DNA of 64,000 bases from Microcebus murinus (taxonomy: Eukaryota > Chordata > Mammalia > Primates > Cheirogaleidae), in contig NC_134108.1 in the NCBI RefSeq assembly GCF_040939455.1, forward strand, positions 54,327,501 to 54,391,500, given 5' to 3'. The notes beneath the pieces were generated by a model. It was not told the origin of the DNA and ran no database searches. It was given only the letters and a program-made list of their open reading frames with translations. A program made the position numbers and the translations under genes. This document shows, in pieces, positions 38,121 through 51,150 of this stretch. Numbering within the stretch: the first letter of the stretch is position 1; each line of letters starts with the position of its first letter.

Positions 38121-39665
38121 ACAATTGGCCAAAAAAATAATATTTAACAGATAGGAAAAACTAGGAGAAGCAGGTTTCATAGAGAAGTTTATATAAGCAT
38201 AGGAACCATTTTAAACTTTTAAACTTAGAAAAACCTATTAGCTACTGAGTTGAGAGACTGGAATGTAAGTAAGGTTCACATCTGCAGATCAGGGAAGGAG
38301 CCCAGAGCAGTCTGGGAACATTGGGGCATCTTCAGTATGTAAATTACATTCATGGCCTAGTTAACAGCAGTGAAGTCATGAAGAAGGATGGAATTGGGAA
38401 GTGAAGTTGTGCTAGGTAAACTGTCTTCCCAGCAGAAGTATAGTGCCTGAGGGATATCTGAGTTTTAGAAACTTACAGTAACATACACAGCCTCTATTGC
38501 TGTCACACATGGTTGTCCATGACCACAATGTTCCAAAGCCAACCCCACCAGGAAGCCTGTTTCACTCTGCTTAACCATTGGTAGTGTTCAGACCAGTAAA
38601 AGAAGAATGGAGATAGGCTTTACAAGTGCTTTGATCAGTTATTATCAGTTATCGTTGAGGTTCCTCAGCATATTTTAAGTTCTAATAATCACCTACCTTT
38701 TCTATATGTATTAGGGAAAAAATAAACAATCTCTTCACTAAAATGATGTAGCATAGCAATTTAAAGAAACTAGACGATTACAGTGGAAGATCTGCAGCAG
38801 AAGTAGAGTATAGGAAGCAACTTATGTTACCAAATATTCATCATCATTTGGAAAAAAGCTAAGAAGGAGCATAAATTTAATGAAAAATGACTTAAAGTTC
38901 AATAGAAATCAAAGAAAATTATCCAAGAAAGTTGAATGCCAGCTCAATCACAAAATTTTTTTCTACTCAAAGTACTTTTGAACACATTTACTCTATTTTC
39001 TTATTTAAGTATAGGTTTATGCAATCAAGAAAGGCTAAAAAAATTAACTTTTTCAGATCTTTACCCACCAGGCTGGGTACTCGGCTCTCTAGGTTGGAGG
39101 TGTGTGCTAATTCAAAGACATGGTGATTCACTGTAACTTATCTATACAGAACTTTCTAAAATTTATAAAATGGTAGATTAGCTTATGCAATCCATATCTT
39201 TGCACAGTAAGCAAAAAGTCTACAGAAAGTAGGATTTTTTCTCAGGGAAGATTTTGTTCAAAAGTTTGTCTTTATTCCCAGTGTTTTCAAAGCAAATAAA
39301 AGTTTAGCTTAGTTTATATTTTATTGAGAACATTTTAACCTTAGTCGTGCTTTGATATAAACTTTGTGACAATATGTAGGTTTGTGTACTAAAAGTAAAA
39401 CAATTGAGGGAGGAATAAGAAAGAGAGGAAAATTTGTTAAACATCTACTATGAGCCTATAACAAGACTAAGTGTTTTTCCCAAAGGAGGAGTGATGAACT
39501 GAAAAAAATGACTCTCTTGATTATAAGTTTCACAAGAAAAGGGAACCTAATTTTATTGTAAATAGGATAGGATAATATATAATTTTGCCTTAGGTTGTTC
39601 ATAATTGACTGCAAGGCCACAAAAATTTTAGGATACAGATCAACAAAGTACCTCAGTGTCAAACT
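38121..39665. other. Unassigned DNA
   Basis: No named repeat. Two overlapping frames at 38932-39136 (+) share no homology I know. The 38270-38600 section is somewhat richer in G/C. Confidence 0.4.
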
Positions 39666-39860
39666 GTGCTTTTTTCTCTATACTACTGAACACCTCTGCC
39701 TTGCTTACAAAATTAATTACAGGGCATTATAATTACTTGCTTATGTTAGTCTTTTCTAGAATGTGGACTCTTTGATGTTAGGGTGTATATGATCCATCAT
39801 TGTTACAAGTTCCTAATACATAACAAGCTGGCAATTGATGTTAGGTTTTTGAATGTAAAA
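39666..39860 (+). mobile_element. L2 3'-end fragment
   Basis: 'ctagaatgtggactctttga' ... 'acaagttcctaatacataac' ... 'ggcaattgatgttagg' follows the L2 3' order 'ctagaatgtaagctccatga', 'cccagcacctagcaca', 'gtgctcaataaatatt'. Strongly degraded. Confidence 0.55.
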
Positions 39861-39911
39861 CAAAAAAACAGTCTAATAACTGGATGAGATTATCTATGTA
39901 ATAAAAATAGA

Positions 39912-40243
39912 GGCCGGGCGCGGTGGCTCACGCCTGTAATCCTAGCTCTTGGGAGGCCGAGGCGGGCGGATTGCTCAAGGTCAGGAGTTCAAAACCAGCC
40001 TGAGCAAGAGCGAGACCCCCTCTCTACTATAAATAGAAAGAAATTAATTGGCCAACTGATATATATATAAAAAATTAGCCGGGCATGGTGGCTCATGCCT
40101 GTAGTCCCAGCTACTCGGGAGGCTGAGGCAGAAGGATCGCTCGAGCCTAGGAGTTTGAGGTTGCTGTGAGCTAGGCTGACGCCACGGCACTCACTCTAGC
40201 CTGGACAAAAAAGTGAGACTCTGTCTCAAAAAAAAAAAAAAAA
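39912..40243 (+). mobile_element. Young lemur-type Alu
   Basis: Near-consensus forward Alu from 'ggccgggcgcggtggctca' to a 16-base poly-A (40228-40243). The linker contains 'attaattggccaactgatat'. Many CpG sites are intact. Flanks share an AAAAATAGA-like target duplication. Confidence 0.96.
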
Positions 40244-41741
40244 TAGATATGAGAAAATGCCCAACAACAAACTGTGAAATCCTCAAACAAATAACAATCT
40301 GATGGTAGACAGGGACAAGGAAAGAAATTCTAAAATTAGAGGCCAGAAATAGATATAGTATCATGTCATCTCATGGAGAAGAATTATCAGGAAAAAAGTT
40401 CTAGTTAACTGTAAAAATGCTGTTTAGAGGTGGATAAAATTGATCTCTAATAAATGAACATTGACCTTAAGTGAATTGCTACATACAACATGAGAGAAAA
40501 ATGGTAATTTCACTGAAGTATGGAGTTGTCATCATATTGATGTGGAATTAATCATATAATGAATTGATGTAAAATGATAAATGGATTTCACCAGAGAGAA
40601 CTTAGAAAAATAACTTTTATGAGGTTAGACATAAGAGGAGGATCGCATAAAGACAAACAAAAAAATGACCAATATATTAGAAAGAGGAAACCAAAAGATT
40701 TTCTTACGGAAACAAATATTAAGACAATTTCATAAAGGTGATTATATTCACCAGTGTCAATACCACAAATAGGTCAAGTTATATAAGAAATAAAGACTAT
40801 TCATTGGATATGGCAACTAGACTTATCACGTGTTTAAAAGAAAAATCTGATGCAAGCAGCAATTATATACTGTGAAAGGGCAAAGACTATGGATATAATG
40901 GACCTGAAAGTGCTTCACCAGCAGGCATGTGCATCACCAACTTTATTCCACCTAAGAATGCCCACAAAATGACAATGAATCTTTAAAAACACCTTAGCTT
41001 GAAGATTGTTTAGAGATCACAGTTAACACAAAGAGGTTCTGAATTAACAATATAAGATTTGTCTTAGATTTTTACTTAAACCAGAGTTACTGGACCTTTT
41101 GGAGCCTTAGTGCCAGCAACTCCACTCCCCACCCCCTTATCATATCTTGGACACATATTTTAATTGCCTTACGTACCTAGTAGAAGTTCAGCTTATCTCT
41201 GTGGGAAAAATACATCTGGACATTTCCTTAACCTATGTCACTGAACAAAATTGTGAGAGCTGAGAACACCTGCTTCAACATAATTCAACTGTCGAGACTG
41301 AGAATGAGACCACCTGGGTCAATATAATTTAACTGTGGCCTCTGGGATATTCTTGCACAGAAGATGATATGCTAAACCAATAAAATGATTTCGCTGTTCT
41401 CTTTTGGAAATTCTTGCAAAAAAAATTATCTAGGGAAAAATTTGTTCATCTGATCAAACAGCTCTCTTATCATGACAATTTACTCATCAAGATTCACATC
41501 AAGAATCTCATTTTACCATTCCTTTATTTTTATATGAAATTTGCCTAACTCACTGCTTGAAATGCCTCATGCCAAGATCTCAAAATCCAATAAATACCAT
41601 TTCCTAATTTACTTCATTTGTGGAACTACTAAGACTGTCAAGGTAGTGTTTCCCTTTTGAAGCAATCTTTATAGCAAATGCATATGGCAAAAATTAAAAA
41701 TAAACTTTAAAACATCAGCATACCTGAATAATTTTATGGTC
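40244..41741. other. Unassigned DNA, possible LTR-like part
   Basis: No confident call. From about 41040 to 41670 the composition changes: C-rich parts ('ccactccccacccccttatc'), an 'aataaa' motif near 41591 and a following 'actactaagactgtcaaggt' could be the end of an LTR, but I cannot find matching termini or a target duplication. Confidence 0.3.
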
Positions 41742-41754
41742 AGAAAGTTTAGGG

Positions 41755-41874
41755 TTGCTGTGTGTGGTACCTAACAGATGTAATCCCAGCACTTTAGGAA
41801 GCTGAGGCAGGAGGATCGATTGGAGTCAGGAGTTCGAGACCAACCTGAACAACATAGCAAGACACTATCTCTAC

Positions 41875-41914
<40 letters not shown>

Positions 41915-42081
41915 TAGGCGAACTGGTGGCATGTACCTGTAGTACCAGCTACTTGGGAGGCTGAGGCAGTAGGATTGCTTGAGCCCAGGAGTTTAAAGCC
42001 GCAGTGAGCTGTTATGATACTACTGTACTCCAGCTTAGGCAACAAATAAGACCTCATCTCTAAAAAAAAATTAAAAAAAAA
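41755..42081 (+). mobile_element. Old Alu with internal (AAT)n expansion
   Basis: Forward Alu with target duplication agaaagtttaggg / agaaagcttaggg on the two sides. The central A-rich linker has become an (AAT)n microsatellite at 41873-41911. CpG sites are mostly lost. The 103-codon minus-strand frame over it is an Alu translation. Confidence 0.93.
41873..41913. repeat. (AAT)n microsatellite
   Basis: About thirteen uninterrupted AAT units in the Alu linker, likely length-variable. Confidence 0.95.
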
Positions 42082-42532
42082 AGAAAGCTTAGGGTGAATA
42101 AACATTTTTCTTAAGCAATTTCTATATTATGTGTTTTTGAATGCCCAATTTTAAGTTTCAATTTAGCTTTTAGTTATAATTTTTGGGTGGGGAAATATTA
42201 CTTCTTGATCCATGTTACTAAAATTTCATAGTCATTTGAGGCAAATCAAAATATTAATGGAAGTAAAATGTAAAAGTAGATTTTGAATTATTAATAATTA
42301 CCCTAGATTTTCTAGGAAAATTTTATGCTATCCATTTTGTGAAATTAAATATTAAGAGACGTAGATATTTTTTTAAATGAATATATATCTGTACCTATGT
42401 ATACACAGGAAATATTTATAACCTCATTTGTCTGTACATAATATACATATATATTTATCTATATTTTTATATATCAAGATATGACTTTTTATATATGGCT
42501 ATATTAATCCTAAAAAGACAAGCTAGCATCAG

Positions 42533-42536
<4 letters not shown>

Positions 42537-42573
<37 letters not shown>

Positions 42574-42883
42574 AGACAGAGTCTCACTTTGTTGCCCAGG
42601 CTAGAGTGAGTGCCGTGGCGTCAGCCTGGCTCACAGCAACCTCAATCTCCTGGGCTCAGCGATCCTACTGCCTCAGCCTCCCCAGTAGCTGGGACTACAG
42701 GCACGAGCCACCATGCCCGGCTAATTTTTTGTATATATTTTTAGTTGGTCAATTAATTTATTTCTATTTTTGGTAGAGACGGGGTCTCGCTCAGGCTGGT
42801 TTCGAACTCCTGACCTTGAGCAATCCGCCCGCCTCGGCCTCCCGGAGAGCTAGGATTACAGGCGTGAGCCACCGCGCCCGGCC
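42537..42883 (-). mobile_element. Young lemur-type Alu
   Basis: Reverse Alu with a 36-base poly-T (42537-42572) and a CpG-rich end 'ccaccgcgcccggcc'. The perfect target duplication 'atcagtatatttt' lies at about 42528-42540 and 42884-42896. The linker has 'agttggtcaattaattta'. The long pure T tail and intact duplication suggest a recent insertion. Confidence 0.96.
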
Positions 42884-42896
42884 ATCAGTATATTTT

Positions 42897-44832
42897 GAAG
42901 ATCTAATATAATACCTAAATAAAATATAAGACATATGATACTTAATAAGATAAATAATTATTTATGCTATAAGATTTTATTTAGTAATACATGCTGCCAT
43001 TATGTAAACATTCTTTCTGGTATACCACAAAGGCTTAAATGACCTTGGATGTGAAAAACAAACTGGAAGGTAAATCCTGTTGCATTTACTTTCAGAGCCA
43101 CATAAAAATGTAATCAAATGTCAGCATGATAGCTTGTATGCTAACAATATCAAGTTCCAATAAAGTATTTGGAGTGCAACATTAAATTATTGGATACTGA
43201 TTTTTATCAGATTTGATTTTTCCCTTGAGAGATTTGATAGAACCATCAGATAGTCCTATTTTATGAAGCTGAACTCTATTTTTATTTTAAAATTCCCATT
43301 CATTTTATGTCTTGTTTGTGAAGTAAATGTGTAAAAACCAAGAAAAAGTTAATAATTAGTATATTTTAAGGAGCCTATTTTATATAATTATATCTTCTTC
43401 TTTAATAATAATATAACACATTGGCTACACAACAGAAATCCTATGTTCTGTCCAAGATAGCTCACATGAAAAGGACCCTTCTTTGTAAAAAGAGCAATTC
43501 ACTAAAACAAGTATTGTAAAAACTTTCATGTACTAAAAGTCAAAGTAGAGATATTAGATATTTTCCTTTATTATGTTTTTATCCCTTTTTATTATCTTAT
43601 TTATCCTTTATTATCTCTAATTTAGTAAATTAATATTCAGTGTACTTCACAAACATGATTTATAAATTAAAATAGAAGCAATTAAACTATAATATAAATG
43701 AACATTAAAATTTTAGATTCCATGAGTATGGTTTTTGTAATTGTGTAATATTTTCTTCTTTATACTATCATTAGTTTTACTTTTTTCCATAGTAGACCAT
43801 TGATAAATACTTATTAAATAAATTATTCACACTGTATATGAATAACTAAATAAGACAAATAAAAATAAGAATTAGAAATATTAATTATTTTTAAATGGAA
43901 TTTATATTTTCAAACCAAGGAGAGAAATTATATAGTTATTCCACTAAATGTAGTATATTATTTTGGTAAAATTAGACATTCTTTAACAATAACATTGTCT
44001 TAAAAATTAAAAAAGAAGAAAAATTCCTCTATATGAATAAATCTATCTAAAATACAAATAAAACAAAAATTCTTATGCAAATATAATCCTTAATGTTTCA
44101 ATGTTGAAATATTGTCCTTCAAGATCTTGAACCAGGGATGTTAGGACCAACACCTTTATTCTAATAATTTAACTCTAAGTGTTTTTTCTTTTATATATAC
44201 TTTCATATTAATGTCAATAATGATAGTTTTCTGTCTTCCTTTCTCATCTTATTCTGGTACACAGGGAAGAAATCAGGTCTATTCACAAAATATGAGTGCA
44301 TGTGTGTATGCATGTGTACACATTCATACATAGAAATTTATGTATGTATATATATGTATGCATAGAAATGTACTAGATCACAGTAAGAAATTTAAAAATG
44401 AAATATTCAAATATAGTACAGTTAATCTCAAAATATCAAATGATAGGAATCATTCTAACAAAGAACTGGAAAACCACTTTATAAAAACCTATAAAACATT
44501 ACTGGCAGAATGGAAATTTCTAATTGATAAATTATATCGCATATTCATGATTTGCAATATTAAATAATTTAAAAATAACGTGAAATTGAATATTCTTCCC
44601 ATAGTGATATTCAGATTTACATGAAAATGCAAATAGCCAACACCAGCAAGACACTTTAAGTAAGACAAACATGAAAGCTTTTATTCTATATGACATGAAG
44701 ATGTATAATTTCACAGTAATTAATATAGTTTGAAATTGTGCAAAATTTAACGAATATTAATAGACAAATGAAATATTAATAAAATTGAGGTCATGGAAAC
44801 AGATCATCTTGATTATAACAAGGTTGGCATTG
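42897..44832. other. Unassigned AT-rich DNA
   Basis: No named repeat. A TG/TA/CA alternating patch lies at about 44290-44365. Frames at 44340-44567 (+) and 44532-44714 (-) are A/T-driven. Confidence 0.4.
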
Positions 44833-44838
44833 TAAAGT

Positions 44839-45746
44839 TGTGGGGAGCAGGCTGTAAGGAGATCAGCTACTTCTCCTGTGTAAGCCAGGTAGCCAGGTCC
44901 GTTAGGTAGTTGTCGCCACAGAGGATAAGAAATTAATAGGAAATAAAGAGCATAATAGAAATAAAATAATAAACAGAGACAAAAGTATAGTTTTATAGGT
45001 TTATATAAAGAAAGTAAGGGTACTCAGGAGTCTACACCACATCTCCATCAGTAGTTCAGCCTTGAGGTAAGATTCACATAGGTTTTTATAATTGCAGATA
45101 TCAATTATCAGTTGCCAGGTAAATCTGTAACAGATTTATATAACAAGTAATGTGGTTGTTATGGGTAGTTTCAGTTAGAGTTAAAAGTTTTTTCAAAGGC
45201 CTTCTAACAATTTCTAATCTAGCTAAGTGAACAAACAGTTACAAAATCTTTCAAGGACTAACTTTTAAGTTCTAAGAGAGAGAGCTATCAATTAACAGAG
45301 GAGTAACAAAGGGACATAGTGGCTCTACATTTCTTTTATATTGTTATTGTGGACTTGAGGCAGACAGTCAGGAGAGAGCAGGGAGCCCAGCTCTACATTC
45401 TAAATTTCTCATAACCACAGAGATGTGTCTCTTGCCTAGGGCACTCATTGTCTCCGGCTCCCATCCTGTGAGCCAGATATTTACCTGTCTTGTATTTCAA
45501 GAACAAGGAGGCTCACAGACCTGATATAACTGAGAAGCCTCATGGAATGCACCACACTGGAGCTTTGAGAGCCCTCCCAAAATGAGGCAGCCCTTGATAG
45601 GTGAACTAAGTAGTTCACATATTCCTTCAGGGCAAAACCCTGCAAACTCTTGTTTCTGTCTTTAATATAGCAATATTGAGTGGTACAATAAAATAATGAT
45701 CTTATGAGGCAGATTTCATTAATTCATCAGTCATCTTTCCCCAACA
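44839..45746 (-). mobile_element. Solo LTR of class II (ERV2/HML-like) type
   Basis: Plus-strand ends are 'tgtggggagcagg' and 'ctttccccaaca', i.e. TG...CA with short inverted ends. A perfect 6-bp target duplication, taaagt, lies at 44833-44838 and 45747-45752. Six bases is the size typical of betaretrovirus-like class II elements. Read on the minus strand, the LTR begins 'tgttggggaaagatg', has 'ataaacctataaaactatac' followed by 'ttttgtctctgtttatt' near its end, and finishes 'cctgctccccaca'; this pattern resembles HML-family LTRs. Length 908 bp. Only about three CpGs remain. No internal viral genes are next to it. Confidence 0.75.
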
Positions 45747-45752
45747 TAAAGT

Positions 45753-46789
45753 TGGGATCTTTTCAATAAATGAGTCTTTTCATAAATGATTTTACTTAAA
45801 AACTGATGCAGATTAATTTAATATTCATTGGGTGGAGAACCTATATGGAGTATACAACCCCTATATTACACATGAACAAGGGAAAATTCCAGGTTGATTA
45901 TTGATTTAAATGTAAACACATAATTATAAGCTTACTTGGAGATGAGGCAGGTGCTTATCAAACTAAACTTGGAGTTGAGAAATAAGTTTAAATAGTGTAA
46001 AACAATGCAATAATCCCAAATTAAAAGATCTCTTACAAACAGTGCAATAAAATTTAGAAATTATATTTATGAAAAAAAAACCTTAAGGCATAAAAAGACA
46101 ATGGCAGAATATAGGTAACACATACAAAGTAATTATAAAATGAAACAAATCACAAAGGCACATGAGTAATAGACTTGAACTGACAGTTCATCAAATAGGA
46201 TATATCAGTTATTAAAAATATCAATACACTACTAAATGCAATCTTCTTGTTTAGTAAAATATACAATCCATTCTTATATTTTGTTTCTGTTGGAGAATAA
46301 TAAGAACATTTCATTTGGGTAGATATATTATAGTAAACTAGGAAGAATTGAGTGTTTTTTTTTGTTGTTGTTGTTATTCAGGTGTCCATGAATTAGGGCT
46401 ATTCCAATAGCATTAATTATTTCATTTGAGGTGCCTCTTCCCTAATTTGTAAAGACTGAAAGCTGTAATGTCAATCTTCACTTTGAAGATTCAAATTTTT
46501 TGGTTATCTGAGTTAAATTGTTTAAGAGGATTTCCATTGAAAACTTCCTTTTCAGTTACAGTTGCATAGGAAATTAGTTTATATGATAGATAAGACCTTG
46601 AAGTCTGTTAGTACACAGATTCAGCTTTGATCATATATGTGATTTTTAAATATATTACTTAACACATGTTAACCTCAGTTTCCCATTTTGTAAAATTTGA
46701 AAATAATAGTATTGTATTTTAGGATTGCTAAAATAAATTAAATGAAATAAGACATATTCCTATGTCTTGTTTTTATGCGTGTTGCATTA
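45753..46789. other. Unassigned AT-rich DNA
   Basis: No named repeat; a short (GTT)n run lies near 46362-46375. Confidence 0.4.
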
Positions 46790-46915
46790 TGCCTTATTTA
46801 GATTGTAATCTCTAAAAGCATAAGGACCCCATTTTGTAGATCATACCACCCATCCCAATGATTTGCATAGAATAAATGATCAATGTTTTTAGCATAAGAA
46901 TACTAATAAATATTT
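46790..46915 (+). mobile_element. L2 3' end
   Basis: 'ttagattgtaatctctaaaa' ... 'atttgcatagaataaatgat' matches the terminal L2 pattern 'agattgtaagctccttgag' and 'acatagtaggtgctcaataa' in order. Confidence 0.6.
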
Positions 46916-49550
46916 TTAAAAATAATAAAATCTTTTTGTTTAGCTATTTGTTTAGCACTCAGAAGATGTATCTAATAAATTATTTTATACAAGGACCTTT
47001 GTATGAGATAGGATGACAAGTTCCCTAAGTATACCATAAAATTAAATTGTCCCTTTTAGGAGTTTGCATATGACCCTATGCTGAAGGCTATATATTTCCC
47101 AAACATCATCTCTGGATGAGTTTGACTACTTGAGTCATTGAGTGGGACTGGGCTATGACTGTTACCTAGTCAGGGTTTGCTCAACTTGTCTGTATTTTTC
47201 TCTCTTTTTATATATTTACTTCAATCTTCAGAACTCCTCCAATCCTGAATACCCTCTATAAAGACATAGAGTCAAAGTTTGGGTTAACACAAATTTAAGT
47301 CACAGATAGATGACACTCTCTCTCTAGCTTGATTGTCATCTTGAATGTAGCATGGAAAATATTATTGTCTTAGTTTATCCCAGTTGAATATATAAAATCT
47401 TAGGGTCAAAATCACCCTAAACTATGTGAACATCTACATCACTTTATATTCTGAACATTTAGTTTTCAGAGACACCTCAGAGGACTGATTTGTCCAGAGC
47501 TGGAATTGACTACTAGTGGAGTCTAGATGGGGTCCATTCATTCTCAGAACTAATTAGAAAAGTAGACAGTAAACTATAATAGAATATAGTTTATCCAGGA
47601 ATCTTAAACACTACGTCCTTCCAATTATTAGCACTGTGGTGTGGGTGTGGTGTCATAGATATAAGCAGATATGTTTATCAAGCCAGAGCAATAAGAAGCA
47701 TATTGGGTTTGTGGTATCAGCCATAAAAAAAGATTAAAGATGATTAAGTCAGAATCTATTTATTTTATGATAAAGTTCATGAATTTTATTGGGTGAAGTA
47801 TATCTACTTTTATTCAGAAAAGAAATAAGATACCTAAGCAAGCAGTCATCAATACTGGTTGTCTTTAAACCATTGTTCCCTTGTTTTCTTTTTCACTTTA
47901 ATCTTTGCTATCTGTAGATGTTATTAAAATTCATCATTGCATGCAGAAATTCTGAAAGAACCCTGTTATGTAATCAATTGGAACTTCCTGATTCCCCATA
48001 AAAATGACATGTATATTTTATTACTTAGTGGTACTCTCTCTTAAAAATGAGAGGTGAGTAGAACAAGTAAAAAATATAATTTTTACTTCTCTCTCTGCCC
48101 ATTAGTTAAATCATTGAAAATTGGGACGGGGAGGAGGAGAAGAGCAGCATAAAAACCTATCTAACATGTACAGTGAACACTATTTGAGTGATGGGCACAC
48201 TGATAACCTGACTTAAGCATTATAAAAGTTATTCATGTAATGAAAACATTTGTACATCCTTAATATTTTAAAATGAAGAATAATAAAATAACATAAATAC
48301 AAAAATTCTTATTTCTACCCTAAAAATAAATAAATACATAAAATATCTTCCTTTTCTTCCCCTTACAAAACATTTAGAATTTAATATTAATTATTTTGTT
48401 TTTTTTTTTAGATAAAAGCATCTATTATATTGCAAATGATATGAATTAATTGCTTTGCATATTATTCACTTTAATGAAATATATTCCAGGACATATACCA
48501 CAGATCCATGCTAAAATGGCTTTTTAAAAATATTTTCATGTTCTTGTAGTCAATTTATTTAAACACTCTAATTGTCATTGTCTAAAACAGGATTAAGTAA
48601 TGTGTCTTCAATCTATGTAATTTTGACAATCTATTTAGCCCCAGAATAAACATTACATAAAAGTAAAAGAAAAAGTGATAACTGAAAATATGAAGAATTT
48701 TATTTGTGTATATTTCTGGGTTTTAGTTATAACGTGCTGAGACTTCCCCCCCTCTTGTTTTTTTTTCCATTATCCCACATTTACATTTAAGTCACAGCAT
48801 GCAATTGAGCTGGAAAATTATGAAATAATTGTAAGCACAGTATGACTCCTTTAAAGAAAATATTTGTGAAAATTGGAGTAATGCACTGTTTTACCCTACA
48901 GGACTTGAGAAGGCTCTTTCTATTTTAGAAATGCATAATCAGGTGTTGTCATTCATCTTTAATGTTCCTGTTGACTCTGAGGCAAGCAATAAATATGTTT
49001 ATTCATAGGATTCACAGTTTGTTTTGATTTCATTTGTTTCAACTGACATTTTAGAGGTCAAACACATGACTTGATTATTTCATTGTAGACCTATACTGTA
49101 AATGCCTCATTTCTACTTACCAAGTAAAAATTTAATTTATTTTCTTCTATTTATTTTAGCTAACAACTGTTCACATTAGACTGGTAACACAACAATAAAA
49201 TGAACATTGAAATTATTATTGATTAATCAAAAGTAGTTGTGTTGTAGAAGTAACTGTCAGCTCTAAATGTGATCTATTTGGGACAATTTAGAAATTGCTA
49301 TTGTTTTAAATGTGTTAGCAAAGATTTTTTGTTATAAAGCGATACCATTTCAATGGGTAAATAATATATAGCAGATAATTTTTTATTCTATTTTTGTTGC
49401 TACTTGTCTCCCAAATCCTATCATAATGAAAAACAATGCAGACAACATTTTACTATCTTTGAATGCTGTAGTAATTTGTTTTTGCAAAGTCCATATTAAG
49501 GCTGAGATGCCTAAAAACTACTCAAAAGAAGAAAATAATGCGGCTACCAT
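46916..49550. other. Unassigned DNA, no young repeats
   Basis: About 2.6 kb without any repeat I recognise and without a long open frame. The section 48700-49330 has balanced, non-repetitive sequence with several homeodomain-like TAAT cores and could be conserved non-coding DNA; I cannot test this here. Confidence 0.4.
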
Positions 49551-50975
49551 AGTGTCCTAGTTGAACTAAGATTGCAGACAACTTACCAGCTAAATGCAAC
49601 TGCTCAGAATAACCAGCAAGACATGAGAAAGAACTACTAGCTGAGTCCAGTACAGTTCTAAAGGTCCTGAAAAATAAGATCATTGTTTTCTTAAGCTAAT
49701 AAATTTTTAAGTGTTTTTCCCAGAACAAATGTTAACTGAATTAGAAATTGTTACCAAAAATGGAGTGATGCTACAACAAACATACAGTCTTAACTTTGAG
49801 ATCCGGCAGTTAGCAAAATTTTAAGAGGAGACTGTTAGGGAAAGCTGAAAATCACTGGAAGGATATCAGTTCACTGGAAGACAGTGAAGAGATTGCTCTG
49901 AGAGGCTGGAGAAAAGACGATGCAAGTTATATACTGGCATAAAATTTGTGATATTATCCTCTTTCCTAACATGAGAAATAGCGTATTTAATAAACTTGGC
50001 AGACCCGGCTTATCAAATTTCCAGGCAGACTATGAAAATGCCAGTTTCTTTAGCTGTCTCTGATTAAGTATGAAAGGAAAGCAATGAGCTAAACAAGTAA
50101 ATGTTGCTTTGAAATAGAGTAGAGAAGAAATATAAAATAACCAGGACTTGATCTTTTGGAAAATAAAACTGTTTCTCATCCACTGTGTCTCCCAGATTCT
50201 CAAATAAAAAATAGCCTCAAACTCAGAGCATTGCCAATGGTCAAGGTCACATAAGACTTTTGGTTCCTGGTACTTTGATTGACAGACTGAATTAGCCTAT
50301 CTAATGGAAACCTGTGACTATATTTTCTTTAACCCTAATGGATTTACTTATATTCAAATACATAGAAATGCCACCAAATTTTAAAAGTGTTTGCACCACC
50401 TGAACTAAAAAATATGTATACATTCCAAAATTAAAAGAAACCATTTGAACCTGAAAACTCTATACAAAGGTATAAAACACTTCTCATTTGCAAATAAAAA
50501 TAATTTTTATGGCAAATGAAGAATGACTTAAGAGAAAGGAGCTAAGAACTAAAAGGATCTAACCAAAAACCAGGAAGAACCACTCCCAAGGAATAGAATT
50601 GTGAATTAATCAAGAACCCGTGACTGGCTGGATTTTGAATGCCTGTGGACTTTGATGAATATGTGGCTTCAATTTATTTATTTTTGTGATTGCAGTGTCT
50701 TTTGAAGTTACCTATCCTCATTTCCCCTCATACATTGGCTGTGTTGAGCACAGATTGTCTTTTTCCCCCCACAGTTCTTAAGATTGAGAAGAGCTGCACC
50801 TGTGGAGCTGTAGCCATTCCTGGAATTGCCTTAGATAATGATATCTTGCATCTCAAGTCCCAGTGTAATGCCATAAATTATGGGATGAGACTTTGGGGAA
50901 TCATGAAAGATGAACATATTTTGCATATGTGAAGGATATAAATCATTTAAAGCAAGAGGGCAGACTATGGTTATT
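49551..50975 (+). mobile_element. Probable MaLR internal region
   Basis: The last 400 bases carry 'tgcctgtggactttgatga' (near 50641), 'atcttgcatctcaagtccc' (near 50842), 'gggatgagactttgggga' and 'attttgcatatgtgaagga' (50881-50940), which correspond to the 3' part of MaLR internal sequence, normally ending '...gcaatgtgagaaggacatga' just before the 3' LTR. The 80-codon frame at 50690-50932 lies in this remnant and shows no intact retroviral domain. The upstream limit is uncertain. Confidence 0.5.
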
Positions 50976-51150
50976 TGTTATATTAGTTGTCCCTGATGAA
51001 CCATAACCTCGTATGGTCAAGCACATGTATGGCACTTTCCCCTTAAACATGGACAGGGCTTGTGACTTATTTTAACCAATATAATAATGCAGTGGAATAA
51101 CATGTGCAATTTCTGTATTCAAACCTTAAGGAAGCTTAGTGATTGTGTAA
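50976..51150 (+). mobile_element. Partial MLT1-like LTR
   Basis: 'acatggacagggcttgtgac', then 'ttattttaaccaatataata' and 'gtggaataacatgtgc' correspond to the MLT1 LTR pattern 'gggcttgtgacttgctttgacc', 'aatagaatgcggtggaagtg'. It follows directly on the MaLR internal region in the same orientation, as expected for a 3' LTR, and is cut off after about 175 bp. Confidence 0.6.

Noticed and set aside
41794..42105. 103-codon minus-strand frame with an Ile run
   Set aside because: Alu translation; the Ile run comes from the (AAT)n microsatellite.
42495..42776. 93-codon plus-strand frame with a Phe run
   Set aside because: Starts just upstream of an Alu and reads through its poly-T tail.
50690..50932. 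80-codon frame with Cys and Ser, possibly a retroviral domain
   Set aside because: It lies in a MaLR internal remnant whose 3' part is non-coding in the family; no intact domain is seen.
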